A DNA stretch of 64,000 nt from Artemia franciscana (Eukaryota; Arthropoda; Branchiopoda; Anostraca; Artemiidae): the NCBI RefSeq assembly GCF_032884065.1, contig NC_088867.1:57052675-57116674 (forward strand), read 5' to 3'. Below the pieces are notes generated by a model that saw only the letters and a list, made by a program, of their open reading frames with translations, was not told where the DNA came from and ran no database searches. This document shows positions 22,786-34,589 of this stretch, piece by piece (the first letter of the stretch is position 1; each line of letters begins with the position of its first letter). The position numbers and the translations under genes are program-made.

Positions 22786-22939
22786 TTCTTTTAATTCTTT
22801 TTTTTATTCTTTTTTAATTCAGCGCTCGCTATTAATACAATCTGCACAACTGCAAATGAGGGTTTTTTTCATCGAAAATAGAATCCCTGATTTCAATTTT
22901 TTAACGACAGATATGCAAGACCGTATCTAACATTTGTTC

Positions 22940-23090
22940 AGGTGGAGGAGGCTTCCAAAAACAAACTTTAAAAACGTATCAAAATTTTTTTTTACGTTTT
23001 CTTACGATTTTACGTGTCGGGAAAACATTTCGGGGAGAGAGAAGTCAAAATATATAGCCCCCCTGGATATGGCCTTGTATGTAGTCTAAG
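22940..23090. repeat. MITE C fragment (poly-G element)
   Basis: Shares AAAAACAAACTTTAAAA, TTACGATTTTACGTGTCGGG, AAAACATTTCGGGG and the end CCCCTGGATATGGCCTTGTA with sequences at 30.1, 40.8 and 58.8 kb. The opposite end (GGCCGTATCTAGG, seen at 30.0 kb) is the inverted match of CCTGGATATGGCC. Confidence 0.55.
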
Positions 23091-25434
23091 CATACACTTT
23101 ACCAATTTAAACAATCAGATTTCACTGTCCTTGGTCAAGATTTGAAAGAAAATGAGCAATTTAGGAAATATATTGCTGAATAGATAAATTACTTTTTATG
23201 TTGCTTATAATAAAATATCCTGTTTAAATGAATCTTCTAGAGTATCATTACACAAAATAGCTAAGCTATCAAAGGGCCTCTGATTTCATACAATTAGTTA
23301 GCGAGAGACACGGGTAAGATAATTTGAATAAATTGGATGCCATTAAATTTGTAACTTTGGAATAGCAAAATACAATTGAACTGTCAAAAATTGAAAAATA
23401 TTGTGCCGGATGTCATAATAAATTAAGTGCTAGTTACACAGGTATGGATGCATAACATAATTTTGACGTTAATGCTTAAGTTGATTAGTTACCGAAAATT
23501 ACTTTTTCAAAATTCGGCCAGGCAATTAGTAATGGATAATTAATGGATAAGAAAAAAATACAGTAATTCTTTTCTCTATTATAACCCATTTGAGTGTAGG
23601 AGGGGTGAGCCTGCTAAAAATTGCTCATGAATAAAATGACAAAAAAAGACAGAATAAAAAGAATAAAATTGTGTTTTGGCCATAAGAAATATATAAAATA
23701 AGATGTGCATAACATAAGAAGGTGTGCATTAAAAAACAAAATGTGCATAACAAGATGTTAGACCATTTGTGTTTTCTGATGTTTTAAATAGGATTAATTA
23801 AAAAGGTGTTCATACGACGTGATTGGTGTTTTCAAGGACTTACCAACATTGATTCATATCGTCTTGATTCAGTTTAGTTTTTTTATCCAGTCTTGGTTTG
23901 CTTGAGATTAGCGATACGGAAGAAGAAGAAAAAATGGACTAGGGCCTGCAAAAAGCTTGGACCAGTCTTCAGTCTGTTCAATATACCCTTTGTCCACGGA
24001 AGAGGGCTTCTTTTACTTTCATGTTTGTTTTGATTCCATGGGTGTCAGAAGAGGTGTGGCTAATGTATTTTTCTCCCACCCCCTTTGTTTTGTATAATGC
24101 CTTTTTGCTATTATCATTGAAAAATGTCTTTTATTTGGTATTTTCATTGAAAAATTGCCCCCCTAGATTCTTAAAAACAAATCCCCCAAACTTTCTTAAC
24201 ATAGGTGACACTGCTTGATTTCCACCGAAAATATAAAAGCTGTTATCAGTTCGTTGTATCCTATTTGGCAAGAAAGTTGAAAGTTAAAAGATTATAAATG
24301 ACTAAAAAGTTACTTTTTGTGTTGTCTAGCTTACACAAAATACCTATCAGTGAAACCTAACGCTGTTCATCCCATTCGTTAATAAATACTTTTTTGTTCT
24401 GCAGTTTCAAGAATAAAATAGGTTTTCCTTTTAACAAAGATGACAATTTTATTGTATATAGTAAGCCTAATAATTAATTTCATACTAACAGAATTTAGAA
24501 TTAATAAATAACCCAAAGCATTATTTTTTTACCGTAAAATTCTCCCACGGTAGCGTGACAGCAACGATGTTTGATTGTTTTTCTTCAAGTGTCTAAATTT
24601 TAAAAATCACGGTTTTTCGAATAGGAGTGACTTTCCCAACCTATTAAGTGTCCAGGAATTTCTTTCCTAATTCAAGATTTAATTTTCGAATCTAAAATTG
24701 ATGTTTACTTTATAAATGTTATATTTCTTTAAGATTTGCTACTTGATTAAATAGTATAATTTTTACCTTTCGTTCAGAGGTTTCAGTTGAGGGAGGAGAA
24801 TAGGATGCCTGGGTGACTAAATGTCTGTTAGTAGATCAAGTCTTTAGTCTCAAGTAGGGTTTTTTAATAGCTCAGATAAATGGAGAAGTTTCGTTTAATT
24901 ACGTTGATCACTTTAATCACATTTTCTTTTAGTGACCTGAGGCTCAAAATATTTTTATCGCTCCCCAAGAAATTTCTTTGGCACCTCGGAATGGGTTTGC
25001 CAACGTTTAAAAATCTGTCTTAATATTGTTGCTGTTTTTAGATTTTTCTTTCTTTTCTTTAATTTTTTTTCTGTTCTAGAGATTTCAATTCCAATGACTT
25101 CTAGAAATTTTCAACACTAGTGCCTTATATTTTGCTTATGTCAATTGGTGAAGCCTTTCACACCTGAGACATCCCAAGATGAATGAATATAGTCAAAAGT
25201 TATGTCAATTATTCCAAACTGCACATGAGCAATTGATTAGGTTTAACGTAGTAGCTACAAAACACATTACCTTGAAGCTTTTCTCGCGTATAATGTATTT
25301 TTATTTGGAACAGCTAAGCTGTCGTCAATTGCTTCTACTTCTGGTATCCTTTGGATCTATTCCTGAAATGCTTGTCTTGCCCCTATATCATCTAAGTTAG
25401 CTTCGTCAAAACTTACTCTCTTGAAGTTTCCTTG
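23091..25434. other. No recognised feature
   Basis: 2.3 kb of AT-rich DNA. Readings at 24021-24218 and 25179-25400 are Leu/Phe-rich without motif or splice context. I see no exon, RNA gene or match to the dispersed repeats. Confidence 0.45.
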
Positions 25435-26935
25435 TCAAACAGTTTGTGGTAACGAACTGTAGTAAGGAGCGACCCGGCTCAATAGTAACCAAAACTCAGG
25501 GGGAAACAACCCTTAAAAGTCATAGAACCTTAACGAAAATCACACCATCAGAGAACCTTATTGTAGAAGTTTGGTGGAGAACCTTGTAGTGGAATTTTGT
25601 ATTTTTTGCCAGAAGGCAGATCACGGATGCGTGTTAATTGTTTGTTTTTTTTCCCCAGGGGTGGTCGTATCGACCCAGTGGTCCTAGAATCTTGCGAGAA
25701 GGCTCATTCTAACAGAAATGAAAAGCTCTAGTGCCCTTTTTAAGTGACCAAAAAAATTACAGGGCACCTAGGCCCCTTCCCACGCTAATTATTTTCCCAA
25801 AGTCACCAGATCAAAACTCCGAGATAGGAATTTTATTCAACGTAATCAAAAAAACTTATAATAATGTCTTTGAGGACGACTTACTCCCCCACAGTCCCCG
25901 TGGGAGGGGCCACAAGTTACAAACTTTAACCAGTGCTTACATATAGTAATGGTTATTTGGAAGTGTACAGACGTTTTCTGGGGGATTTTTAGGTTGGGGG
26001 GGATGAGAAGAGGGGTTTATGTTGGGAGAACTTACCTTGTAGGATTTGTCATGGGGGAAGAAAAGTTTCATGAAGGGAGCGCAGAATTCTCTAGCATTAT
26101 TAAAAAAAAAAAATATGAAAAAGTTTTTTCATCTGAAAGTAAGGAGAGTTCATTAAAACTTAAAACAAAGAGAAGTTATTACGCATGTGATGGGCTCACC
26201 TCCTCCTAATACCTCGCTCTTTACATTAAAGCATTTTTAGTAATTTCAACTATTTATTCTACGGTTTTTGTGATTCAGGGGTCATTCTTAAGAAATTGGG
26301 ACAAAAGTTAAGATTTAGTGTAAAGAGCGAGGTACGAACGAGGGGGTGAACCCTTTCATATACGTAATAAAAAAATGAGAATACGGAAGTTCGTTACGTA
26401 AGCTAATTTGTAAGGTACTTATATCTTTTACTAATAAAAAGATTCGTAAAAATTAGAAGTTCTAGTTGCATTTTTAAGTAACCAAAAAATCGGAGGGCAA
26501 CTAGGCATTCTCCCCCCACTCCTTTTATTCTCAAAATCATTCGATCAAAACTATGAGAAAGCCAATTAGCCAAAAAAATAAATTTGCAAATTTCATTTTA
26601 ACTATTCGTATGTGGAGAGCCAAAATCAAAACATGCATTGATTCAAAAACGTTCAAAAAGTAAACAAAAAAAACAACAAGTTTTAAAACTTAAAACGAAC
26701 AAAAATTAATTCGTATATGAAAGGGGCTGCTTCCTCATCAACACCCCGCTCTTTACGCTAAAGTTTTTTACTGTTTTAAGAAGTAGAGTTAAGAGAAAGA
26801 GTCAAACTTTAGCGTAAAGAGCGGGGTGTTGATAAGGAAGCAGCCCCTTTCATATACGAAGTAATTTTTGTTCGTTTTAAGTTTTAATGTCGCTTCTTAC
26901 TTTCCGTTAAGAAAACTTATTTTTTTATTTAATCT
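25435..26935 (+). repeat. Family A, plus-strand copy (~1.5 kb)
   Basis: TC at 25435-25436, hairpin ACAGTTTGT-GGTA-ACGAACTGT at 25439-25460, then GTAGTAAGGAGCGACCCGG. Inner blocks follow with a deletion after CCAAAACTC. A foldback unit with a ~70-base loop lies at about 26120-26375 and a terminal foldback unit with a ~45-base loop at about 26675-26930. Non-coding. Confidence 0.85.
26675..26930. repeat. Terminal foldback unit with near-perfect arms
   Basis: Left arm GTATATGAAAGGGGCTGCTT to CTTTACGCTAAAG. Right arm CTTTAGCGTAAAGAGCGGGG to CCCCTTTCATATACG. Both arms carry the copy-specific GCTTCCTCATCAACACC state (one visible difference). Such a unit would form a stem of roughly 100 bp or more. 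Confidence 0.8.
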
Positions 26936-27016
26936 CTCTAAAGCACTGTCTCACTTGTCTCTCTGAAATCACTCTTGACATACATATCTACCAAAAAACT
27001 TTCCTGCCTTTTCAAA

Positions 27017-27450
<434 letters not shown>

Positions 27451-27707
27451 GAGGTTGTTAATATGGAAATATTTTCCTTGGATTTTTCTTCCTAATTTAC
27501 TATTATTAGGACCACCCTTTCACAATCTATATTTATGCGTTGATAGATAAATACACGAAGGCTTATAGGTAATTTTTACAGCCTAATTAATTATGTGTTA
27601 TCTAATATTTTATCTTATGTCTCATTTATTTGTAATATTGTATCCAATTTATATCTTATTTATTGTATTTTATTTTTTTCATTTTCATTGATAACTAAGA
27701 GACTTGA
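27451..27707. other. No recognised feature
   Basis: Short AT-rich spacer before the next family A copy. Confidence 0.4.
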
Positions 27708-29190
27708 TCAAACAGTTCGTGGTAACGAACTGTAGCAAGGAGCGACCCGGCTCAATAGTAACCAAAACTCTAAAAAATAGAATTTTGATACCAATACCTA
27801 CATCAAAAGAATCGCATTTTAATGCTGATTTTAAATATATAAGTTTCATCAAGTTTAGTCTTACCCATCAAAAGTTACGAGCCTGAGAAAATTTGCGTTA
27901 TTTTGAAAATAGGGGGAAACGCCCCCTAGAAGTCATATAATCTTGACGAAAATCACACCATCAGATTCAGCGTATCAGAGAACCCTACTGTAGAGGTTTC
28001 AAGCTCCTATCTACAAAAATGTGGAATTTTGTATTTTTTGCCAGAAGGCAGATCACGGATGCGTGTTTGTTTTTTTGTTGTTTTTTTTTTGTTTTTTTTC
28101 CCCAGGGGTGATCGTATCGACCCACGTGTACAGGCGTTTTCAGGAGGATTTTTTTGGTTGGGGGAGGGGTTGAGCAGAGGGGGATATGCTGGGGGAACTT
28201 TCCGTCGATTATTTGTCATGGGGGAAGAAAATCTCCATGAAGGGAGCGCAGGATTTACTAGCATTATTTAAAAAAAAAAACAATGAAAAAATAAATATGA
28301 AAAAGTTCTTTCAGCTGGAAGTAATGAGCAGCATTAAAACTTGAAACAAACAGAAATTATTACCCATTTGAGGGGCTCACCTCCTCCTAATACCTCGCTC
28401 TTTACGCTAAAGTATTTTTAGTAATTTCTACTATTTATTCTACGGCTTTTGTGATTCTGGGGTCATTCTTAATGAATTGGGACAAAATTTAAGCTTTACT
28501 GTAAAGAGCGAAGATCTGACAAGGGGGTGATCCCCCTCATATATGTAATAAAAATATGAGAATACAAAAGTTCTTTACGTAAGCTAATTTATAAGTTACG
28601 AAAAATCTTTTACCAATAAAAATATTCGTAAAAAATTAAAAATTCTAGTTGCCTTTTTAATTAACCAAAAAATCGGAGGGCAACTAGGCTTCCTCCCCGC
28701 TCTTTTCTTATCAAAATCATTCGATCAAAATTATGAGAAAGCCATTTAGCCAAAAAAAAAAATGCAAATTTTGTTTTAATTATTCCTCTGCGGAGAGCCA
28801 AAATCAAAACATGCATTGATTCAAAAACGTTCAGAAATTAAATAAAAAAAACAAGTTTTTTTTAACTGAAAGTAAGGATCGACATTAAAACTTAAAACGA
28901 CCAGAAATTACTTCGTATATGAAAGAGGCTGCTTCCTCATCAACGCCCCGCTCTTTACGCTAAAGTTTTTTGCTGTTTTAAAAAGAAGAATTGAGAGAAA
29001 GAGTCAAAAGTTTTTTACTGTTTTAAAAAGAAGAATTGAGAGAAAGAGTCAAACTTTAGCGTAAAGAGCGAGGCGTTGATGAGGAAGCAGCCTCTTTCAT
29101 ATACGAAGTAATTTCTGGTCGTTTTAAGTTTTAATGTCGCTCCTTACTTTCAGTTAAAAAAACTTGTTTTTTTTCTTATTTAATTCTCAC
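27708..29190 (+). repeat. Family A, plus-strand copy (~1.5 kb)
   Basis: TC at 27708, hairpin ACAGTTCGT-GGTA-ACGAACTGT (27712-27733), then AGCAAGGAGCGACCCGG. It carries an internal deletion between GGGGTGATCGTATCGACCCA and CGTGTACAGGCG near 28120. A foldback unit lies at about 28290-28560 and a terminal foldback unit at 28845-29185. In the latter, the loop plus a few bases (AGTTTTTTACTGTTTTAAAA, then GAGAGAAAGAGTCAAA) is duplicated in tandem at 28963-29050. Non-coding. Confidence 0.85.
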
Positions 29191-29342
29191 AAAGACCATC
29201 CAACTTTTAAGAGTATTTTCTTATTTTTGAAACTATTCAAAAAGTTTTGTGCTTATTGTATTTTATAAGTAAACTTAGATCTATTAATTTTTCTAGAATC
29301 TGCATACCAATTAAAATTTAAATTTTTTCTTTTTAATTTTAA

Positions 29343-29460
29343 GAAGCCAGGATAGCTACAGCGGTTAAATATTGCTCTGACTCGTGGATGAATGGAAAGG
29401 TCAAAACTGTGTCCAGGAGATAAGGGGTTTTGAATCTCGCCCCCCGAAACAAATGTTTGT
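29343..29460 (+). mobile_element. tRNA-derived SINE (candidate)
   Basis: GGATAGCTACAGCGGTTAAA, then TATTGCTCTGA, resembles a tRNA D-arm and A-box with one inserted A. GGGGTTTTGAATCTCGCC about 70 bases on resembles the B-box and T-arm. The A-B spacing is longer than in a functional tRNA. There is no clear A-rich tail, so ends are approximate. Confidence 0.45.
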
Positions 29461-29599
29461 CCGACTCGTAAGAACGTAACAGAAATGTATACAAATACAT
29501 TTATGATGCGTTTCTTAAAGTTTTATTCTTATAATTTTATTCTAACATCAACCCCCACCCCCACCAAACAAATATCCTGTATACGGCTTTGGGAAAGGT

Positions 29600-30215
29600 T
29601 GACAAAATATGGTAAATGTTATCAGAAAGATAGTTTAAGGGTGCTTGCAGGATTGGCGCATGTGCGAGAATGTTTGGGGTAGGGGGAAATAATAAAGTAG
29701 TACATTTTCTTTATAAGTCCAATCATAGGTACCAAAAATTCGATAAAATTTAGGATTTCGGGGGCACCAGGACCGGGGTCGTATCTTGGAATTTTTTTTT
29801 GTTGGGGGTTTACAAAATGATTTTTTCGGGGAATGGGATTACAAAAAAAACATCATTGTTATCAAAAATATAGTTTAAGGATTCTTGCAGGATTGGTGCA
29901 TGTGCGAGAATATTTGGGGGTAGGGGGGAATAATAAAGTAGTACATTTTCTTTATAAGTCCAATCATAGGTGCCACAACGTCGATGGAATTTAGGATTTC
30001 GGGGGCACCAGGACTGGGGCCGTATCTAGGAATTTTTTTTGGTTTGGGGTTTACAAAATGAGTTTTTCGGGGAGGGGAATTTCAAAAAAACATCAAAACT
30101 TAATTTTTATTCATTTTTGTTACGTTTTTAGGAGTTAGGCAAACATTTCGGGGGGGGGGTCCAAAGAGTCTATCCCCCTCCCTGGGTATATTCTAGGTCA
30201 GGACCCTCAGATCGT
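29600..30215. repeat. MITE C with 241-bp tandem duplication
   Basis: The block TTGCAGGATTGGYGCATGTG, AATAATAAAGTAGTACATTT, CTTTATAAGTCCAATCATAG and GGATTTCGGGGGCACCAGGA occurs twice, 241 bases apart (for example AATAATAAAGTAG ending at 29700 and at 29941). The second unit continues into MITE C: GGGCCGTATCTAGG at about 30019, then GTTACGTTTTTAGGAG, a G9 run near 30150, and CCCCTCCCTGGGTATATTC near 30175. Confidence 0.7.
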
Positions 30216-30624
30216 CCTCATAAGTCTCATTTTAGGTATTTTTGTAACTGGCCATATATCAAAACAATAAGCTGATTGAAAAATGTGGTTCGGTCCCGCT
30301 TTCTAAGGTTGTAATGAAATATTGGAAAAATAGCAGCTTCCTGCATGATTGGGAGCTTAAGACGCACAAATTTCAAGAAGACAAAGAAGTCGCAAGTTTT
30401 GGTCCAAAAACAAGCTCTGGGCCTTAACATTAATTCTTCATTAAAATTCAGAACCAACTTAGAAATTGGATTTCTTTAATCCAGGATCGAGTCATTAGAT
30501 CCTTTCGGGGTGCAACTCCTTTTAACATTTAAGAGCCTATTTTACTCTCCTCGTCTTGCCGCCAAATTTTTCTTACACTCGAGGCTGCTGAAAACAATGA
30601 AATTCTGTGTATCTTAATTAAATA
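30216..30624. other. No recognised feature
   Basis: The 76-residue minus reading at 30227-30457 shows no motif. On the minus strand its text (AQSLFLDQNLRLLC-like in another frame) is a possible non-LTR relic but too weak to call. Confidence 0.35.
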
Positions 30625-32360
30625 ACATAAGAAGTTTCTTCAACTGAAAGTAAGGAGTTAGATTAAAACTTAGAACGAACAGAAATTATTACACATTTGA
30701 GGGAGGTTACCCTCTCCACAACACCTCGCTCATCCCGATAAAGTCTCTTAGTACTTTTCAAAAAGCTTCTCATGCTTATAATTAAACGACCTTTCTGGTT
30801 CAGGAGCCGTTCTGTTTCAGAATTAAATAAAAAAAAACAACTTTTTCAACTGAAAGCAAGCAGCGACATTAAAACTTAAAACGAACAGAAATTATTCCGT
30901 ATATGAAAGGGATTGTCCCTTCCTCAACGTCCCGCTCTTTACGCTAAAGTTTGAGTCTTTGTCACAGTTCTACTATTTAAAACAATAAACAAAATTTCTG
31001 AACGTTTTTGAATTAATGTGTGTTTTGATTTTGGCTCGCATGATTTGACTACGCATGAATAATTAAGACGAAATTTGCATAATAAATTTTTTTAGAGATA
31101 ACTGGCTTTCTCATAGTTTTTAACGGATGATTTTGATGAAAAAAAGGGGTAGGGGAGGAGGCCTAGTTGCCCTCTAATTTTTGGTTACTTAAAAATGCAA
31201 CTAGAACTTTTTAATTTTTTATGAACGTTTTTATATGTAATAAACGCATGTAACTTACGAATTGACTTCCGTAACAAACTTCTATATTTGTATATTTTTA
31301 TTACGTATATGAGGGGGCTGGCCCCCTAGTCAATACCTCGCTCTTTACACTAAAGCTTGAATTTTGTCCCAATTCTTTAAAAATGATCCCTGAATAGTAA
31401 AGGCCGTAGAATAAATAGTTGAAATAACTAAAAATACTTTAACGTAAAGAGCGAGGTATTGTGGAGGAAATGAGCACCCCTATATACGTAATAATATCTT
31501 CCCGTTTTAAGTTTTGGTGCTGCTTCTTACTTCCAGTTGAAAAAAAAACTTGTTTTATTTACTTTCTCATTGTTTTTTTAAATAATGCTAGAAAATCCTG
31601 CACCCCCTTAATAGAAATCCTCTTCTTTCGTAATAAATTCCTCCATGGAAAGATCTTCCAACGTAACCCCCTCTCCCCGATCCTTCCCTAACCCCCAAAC
31701 GCAAAAAAGTCTCCCTGAAAATGTCTGTACACTTCGTAATAACCATTATTATGTGTAAACAATGGCCAAAATCTGTAACTTGCAGCCCCTCCCCCGGGGA
31801 CTGTGGGGAATTATCGTCCTCAAAGATATAATTATTAAGTTTTTCGTCTATGCTGAATACGGCTATCTCAAAATTTTGATCCGGTGAATTTGTTAAAAAC
31901 ATGAGCGTAGGAGGGGGTCAAGGGGCCCTCCAATTTTTTTGGTTACTTAAAAATGGCACTAGAACTTTTAATGTTTGTTAAAATGAGCCCTCGTGCGACA
32001 TTCTAGGACCACTGGGTCGATACGATCACCCCTGAAAAAAAATATGATAAACACGCATCCATGATCTGTCTTCTGGCAAAACATACAAAATTCTTGATTT
32101 TTGTAGATATGAACTTCTGCAGTACGGTTCTCTGATACGTAAAATATGGTGGTATGTCTTTATTAAGAAGTAAGGCAAATTTTCTTAGGTCCGTCACTTT
32201 TGATTGTTAAGACTAAACTTGAGGAAACTTATATGTGAAATCAACATAAAAATACCATTGTTTGATGTAACTATTGGTATCAAAATTCCGTTTTTTAGAG
32301 TTTTGGTTACTATTGAGCCGGCTCGCTTCTTACTACAGTTCGTTACCACAAACTGTTTGA
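30625..32360 (-). repeat. Family A, minus-strand copy (~1.7 kb)
   Basis: Foldback arms near 30640-30750 and 30835-30960, a second foldback unit at about 31295-31545, the usual inner blocks, and the hairpin ACAGTTCGT-TACC-ACAAACTGT at 32335-32356 followed by TTGA, that is TC on the element strand with an A before it. The terminal foldback is reduced compared with other copies. Non-coding. Confidence 0.8.
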
Positions 32361-33310
32361 TTGTGACAAAATCTAAAGTTGAACGTGAAGTTTGTTGCTG
32401 CTTACTTTCAGTTGAAAACTTTCGTTAATTTTTATCTTTTTTTAAATAATGCTAGGAAATCCGGCTCCACCTTCACGGAAGAATCCCTCCTCCCCACCGA
32501 AGGATCCTCTAGAAAATTCAATCCTGGTGGAAATTTACCCCGGATAAATACCCTTAACATCTTTACAGCGTAGAATTGAATAGGGAAAGAGAAAATTAAG
32601 ACAAATAAAACGTATTTGTATAGGAATTCTGGTAAATTCCCCCTGTATAAAATTTCCGCTGAAGGGAAACATCCCTTCCCATGGAAAAGTCTTCCCGTGG
32701 AAAATCTCCCCAGCGGAAAATTCACCACTATCCACTCCCCTCCCGCCTAAGAAATGTATGCATACATCCTCAATAAGAAAAACCATACGTAAACAATGGA
32801 CAAATTTTACATTTTAAAGACCTTTCCCCAGGGGTGGTAAGGGATCATGTTATCTTTGAAGGCATAGTTATTAGGCCTCTCAAATATGTTGAACAAAATG
32901 GGCACTAGGGCTTTTAATTTCTGTTCAAAAAGCCCTTTCCAGATATTTTAGCACCATTGTTTCAATAAAATAAAAAAACAGTTTTTTAACTATAAGTAAG
33001 GAACAGCATTAACGCTCGAAATGAACAGAAACTATTCCATATATGAAGGGTTGCCCCTCCTAAATACCTTGCTTTTTACGGCAAAGCTATTAGCACATAA
33101 AAAAAAGTTTCCCGCTTTAATTAAACGGCCCCGTGTTTCAGTAGCCATTCATAAGGAATTGGGACAAACAGTCAAACTTTAGAGTAAAGAACAAGGTATT
33201 TGAGTAGGGGGCAGCCCTCCATATACGGAATTATTTCTGTTCGTTTTGAGTTTTAATGTTGCTCCTTACTTTCAGTTAAAAAAATTGTTTCTTTAATTTA
33301 AATCTGTATT
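32361..33310 (-). repeat. Second, divergent family A segment (GGAAAATT-rich variant)
   Basis: Starts with GTTTGTTGCTGCTTACTTTC and runs through a 300-base stretch of short GGAAAATTCCC-like units (about 32500-32730). The same kind of core is seen at 130-800, 41500-41600 and 47640-47990. A foldback unit follows at about 32985-33290. Overlapping small open frames here are by-products. Confidence 0.65.
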
Positions 33311-33321
33311 TTTATCAAATA

Positions 33322-33850
33322 ATGCTGGTAAATCTGGCTCACCTACTACTACTATTAACAACTCACTGCAGCACCAAGCTGCCTGAGGCTAACACAGCTA
33401 CGCACGCTCCTCATCCATCCCAATCTGTCCAAAGCCTCCCTTTTTCACCCTTCCAGAAAGTTCCCATTTCCTTTAATTTTTTTTATGACATCCTACCACA
33501 CCAGAGGAGGACGACCTGCTTTCTGTTTTGCTCTAGACAGTTGGCCAAAAAGGACAATCTTTGGCAATCTGTCATACTTCATCCGCAGAATGTGCCCTAG
33601 CCATCTCAATCTTTCTTTCATTATAGCCTACTGTTTGAAATACGGTCGGTAAGCCGTGTACCAGAACAATCCGTAGGCAATTTCTCTGGAAAACACCTAG
33701 GAAATATTCATCCTCTTTTCAGAGCCCCATACTTCAGAGCCATATTTGACTTTGTCATCACTGTAGCTTCCAATTTATTTTCAAACCCATTTCCTAACAT
33801 TAATTTTCAAATCTATTCTAGTCCCATGAACTCGTAAAACATCTAAAAGT
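33322..33850 (-). pseudogene. Non-LTR retrotransposon reverse transcriptase, C-terminal relic
   Basis: Minus strand. Near 33735-33640 one frame reads VFQRNCLRIVLVHGL, the region after the thumb. From about 33622, IMKERLRWLGHILRM, then YDRLPKIVLFGQ, then SRAKQKAGRPP is the highly recognisable C-terminal end of endonuclease/reverse-transcriptase proteins of RTE/CR1-like non-LTR elements in invertebrates. In-frame stops follow (W-stop-DVIKKIKG, FLEG-stop), with one further frame change upstream (YGSEVW region near 33755), so it is inactive. The catalytic palm is not present. Two further fragments of the same family lie at 53.5 and 60.9-61.5 kb. Confidence 0.75.
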
Positions 33851-34072
33851 TCATTCATTTTCTCGGATATAATAACAACAATTAAGAGAATTTCACAAGT
33901 AGTGATGGCCTAATCTATTCCACAAGACCCATAGCCACTATTCCTTTCTTCCTTCATCATGAAGAAGGTTTAAAGGCGATTTCCTCAGAGCAAGACACAT
34001 GTACTAATTACATCATAGGGAAGGTTTTCCACGAGATGCTGGTTCAAATTACGTAATCTATATATATAAAAA
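33851..34072. other. No recognised feature
   Basis: Short spacer between the retroelement relic and the Helitron 3' end. Confidence 0.4.
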
Positions 34073-34189
34073 CTAGTTGGTGGGGGCGCTTCGCCCCCCC
34101 AAGCCCCCCCGCGCGCGTAAGTCGTTACGCGCCATGATAGTTACGCGCCATTGTAGTTGTGTCCCTATGTCCCACCTGTGAATATAGAT

Positions 34190-34384
<195 letters not shown>

Positions 34385-34386
34385 TT

Positions 34387-34589
34387 TTAACTACGTAAAA
34401 CTTGCGAATATACAGCATTCTTTGCTGTCCCATTGTCTTTGCATATAAATAGATTGTCAGGTTTACCGACTCTTGAACATGCAACATATAATGGTCCATG
34501 GGAAAACAATCTGTATTCAGATCTATACCTCATGATTCTAATGATTGCCCTTGAGCTTTGTTGATGGTGATTGCTAATCGACCATTCCC
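34387..34589 (-). pseudogene. Helitron helicase (PIF1-type) C-terminal remnant
   Basis: Minus strand: LAITINKAQGQSLES is the SF1 helicase motif V-like segment, then a stop codon. After a one-base frame change, [20 protein letters not shown] is motif VI, followed by [17 protein letters not shown] and a stop. These are the last ~65 residues of the RepHel helicase. The upstream side runs straight into the CCGGGACAC minisatellite, so the rest of the protein is lost. Confidence 0.75.

Noticed and set aside
22785..22930. C-terminal part of the 123-residue plus frame continuing from the Penelope-like copy
   Set aside because: Similarity ends near 22770; the rest is Phe/Ser-rich low-complexity reading.
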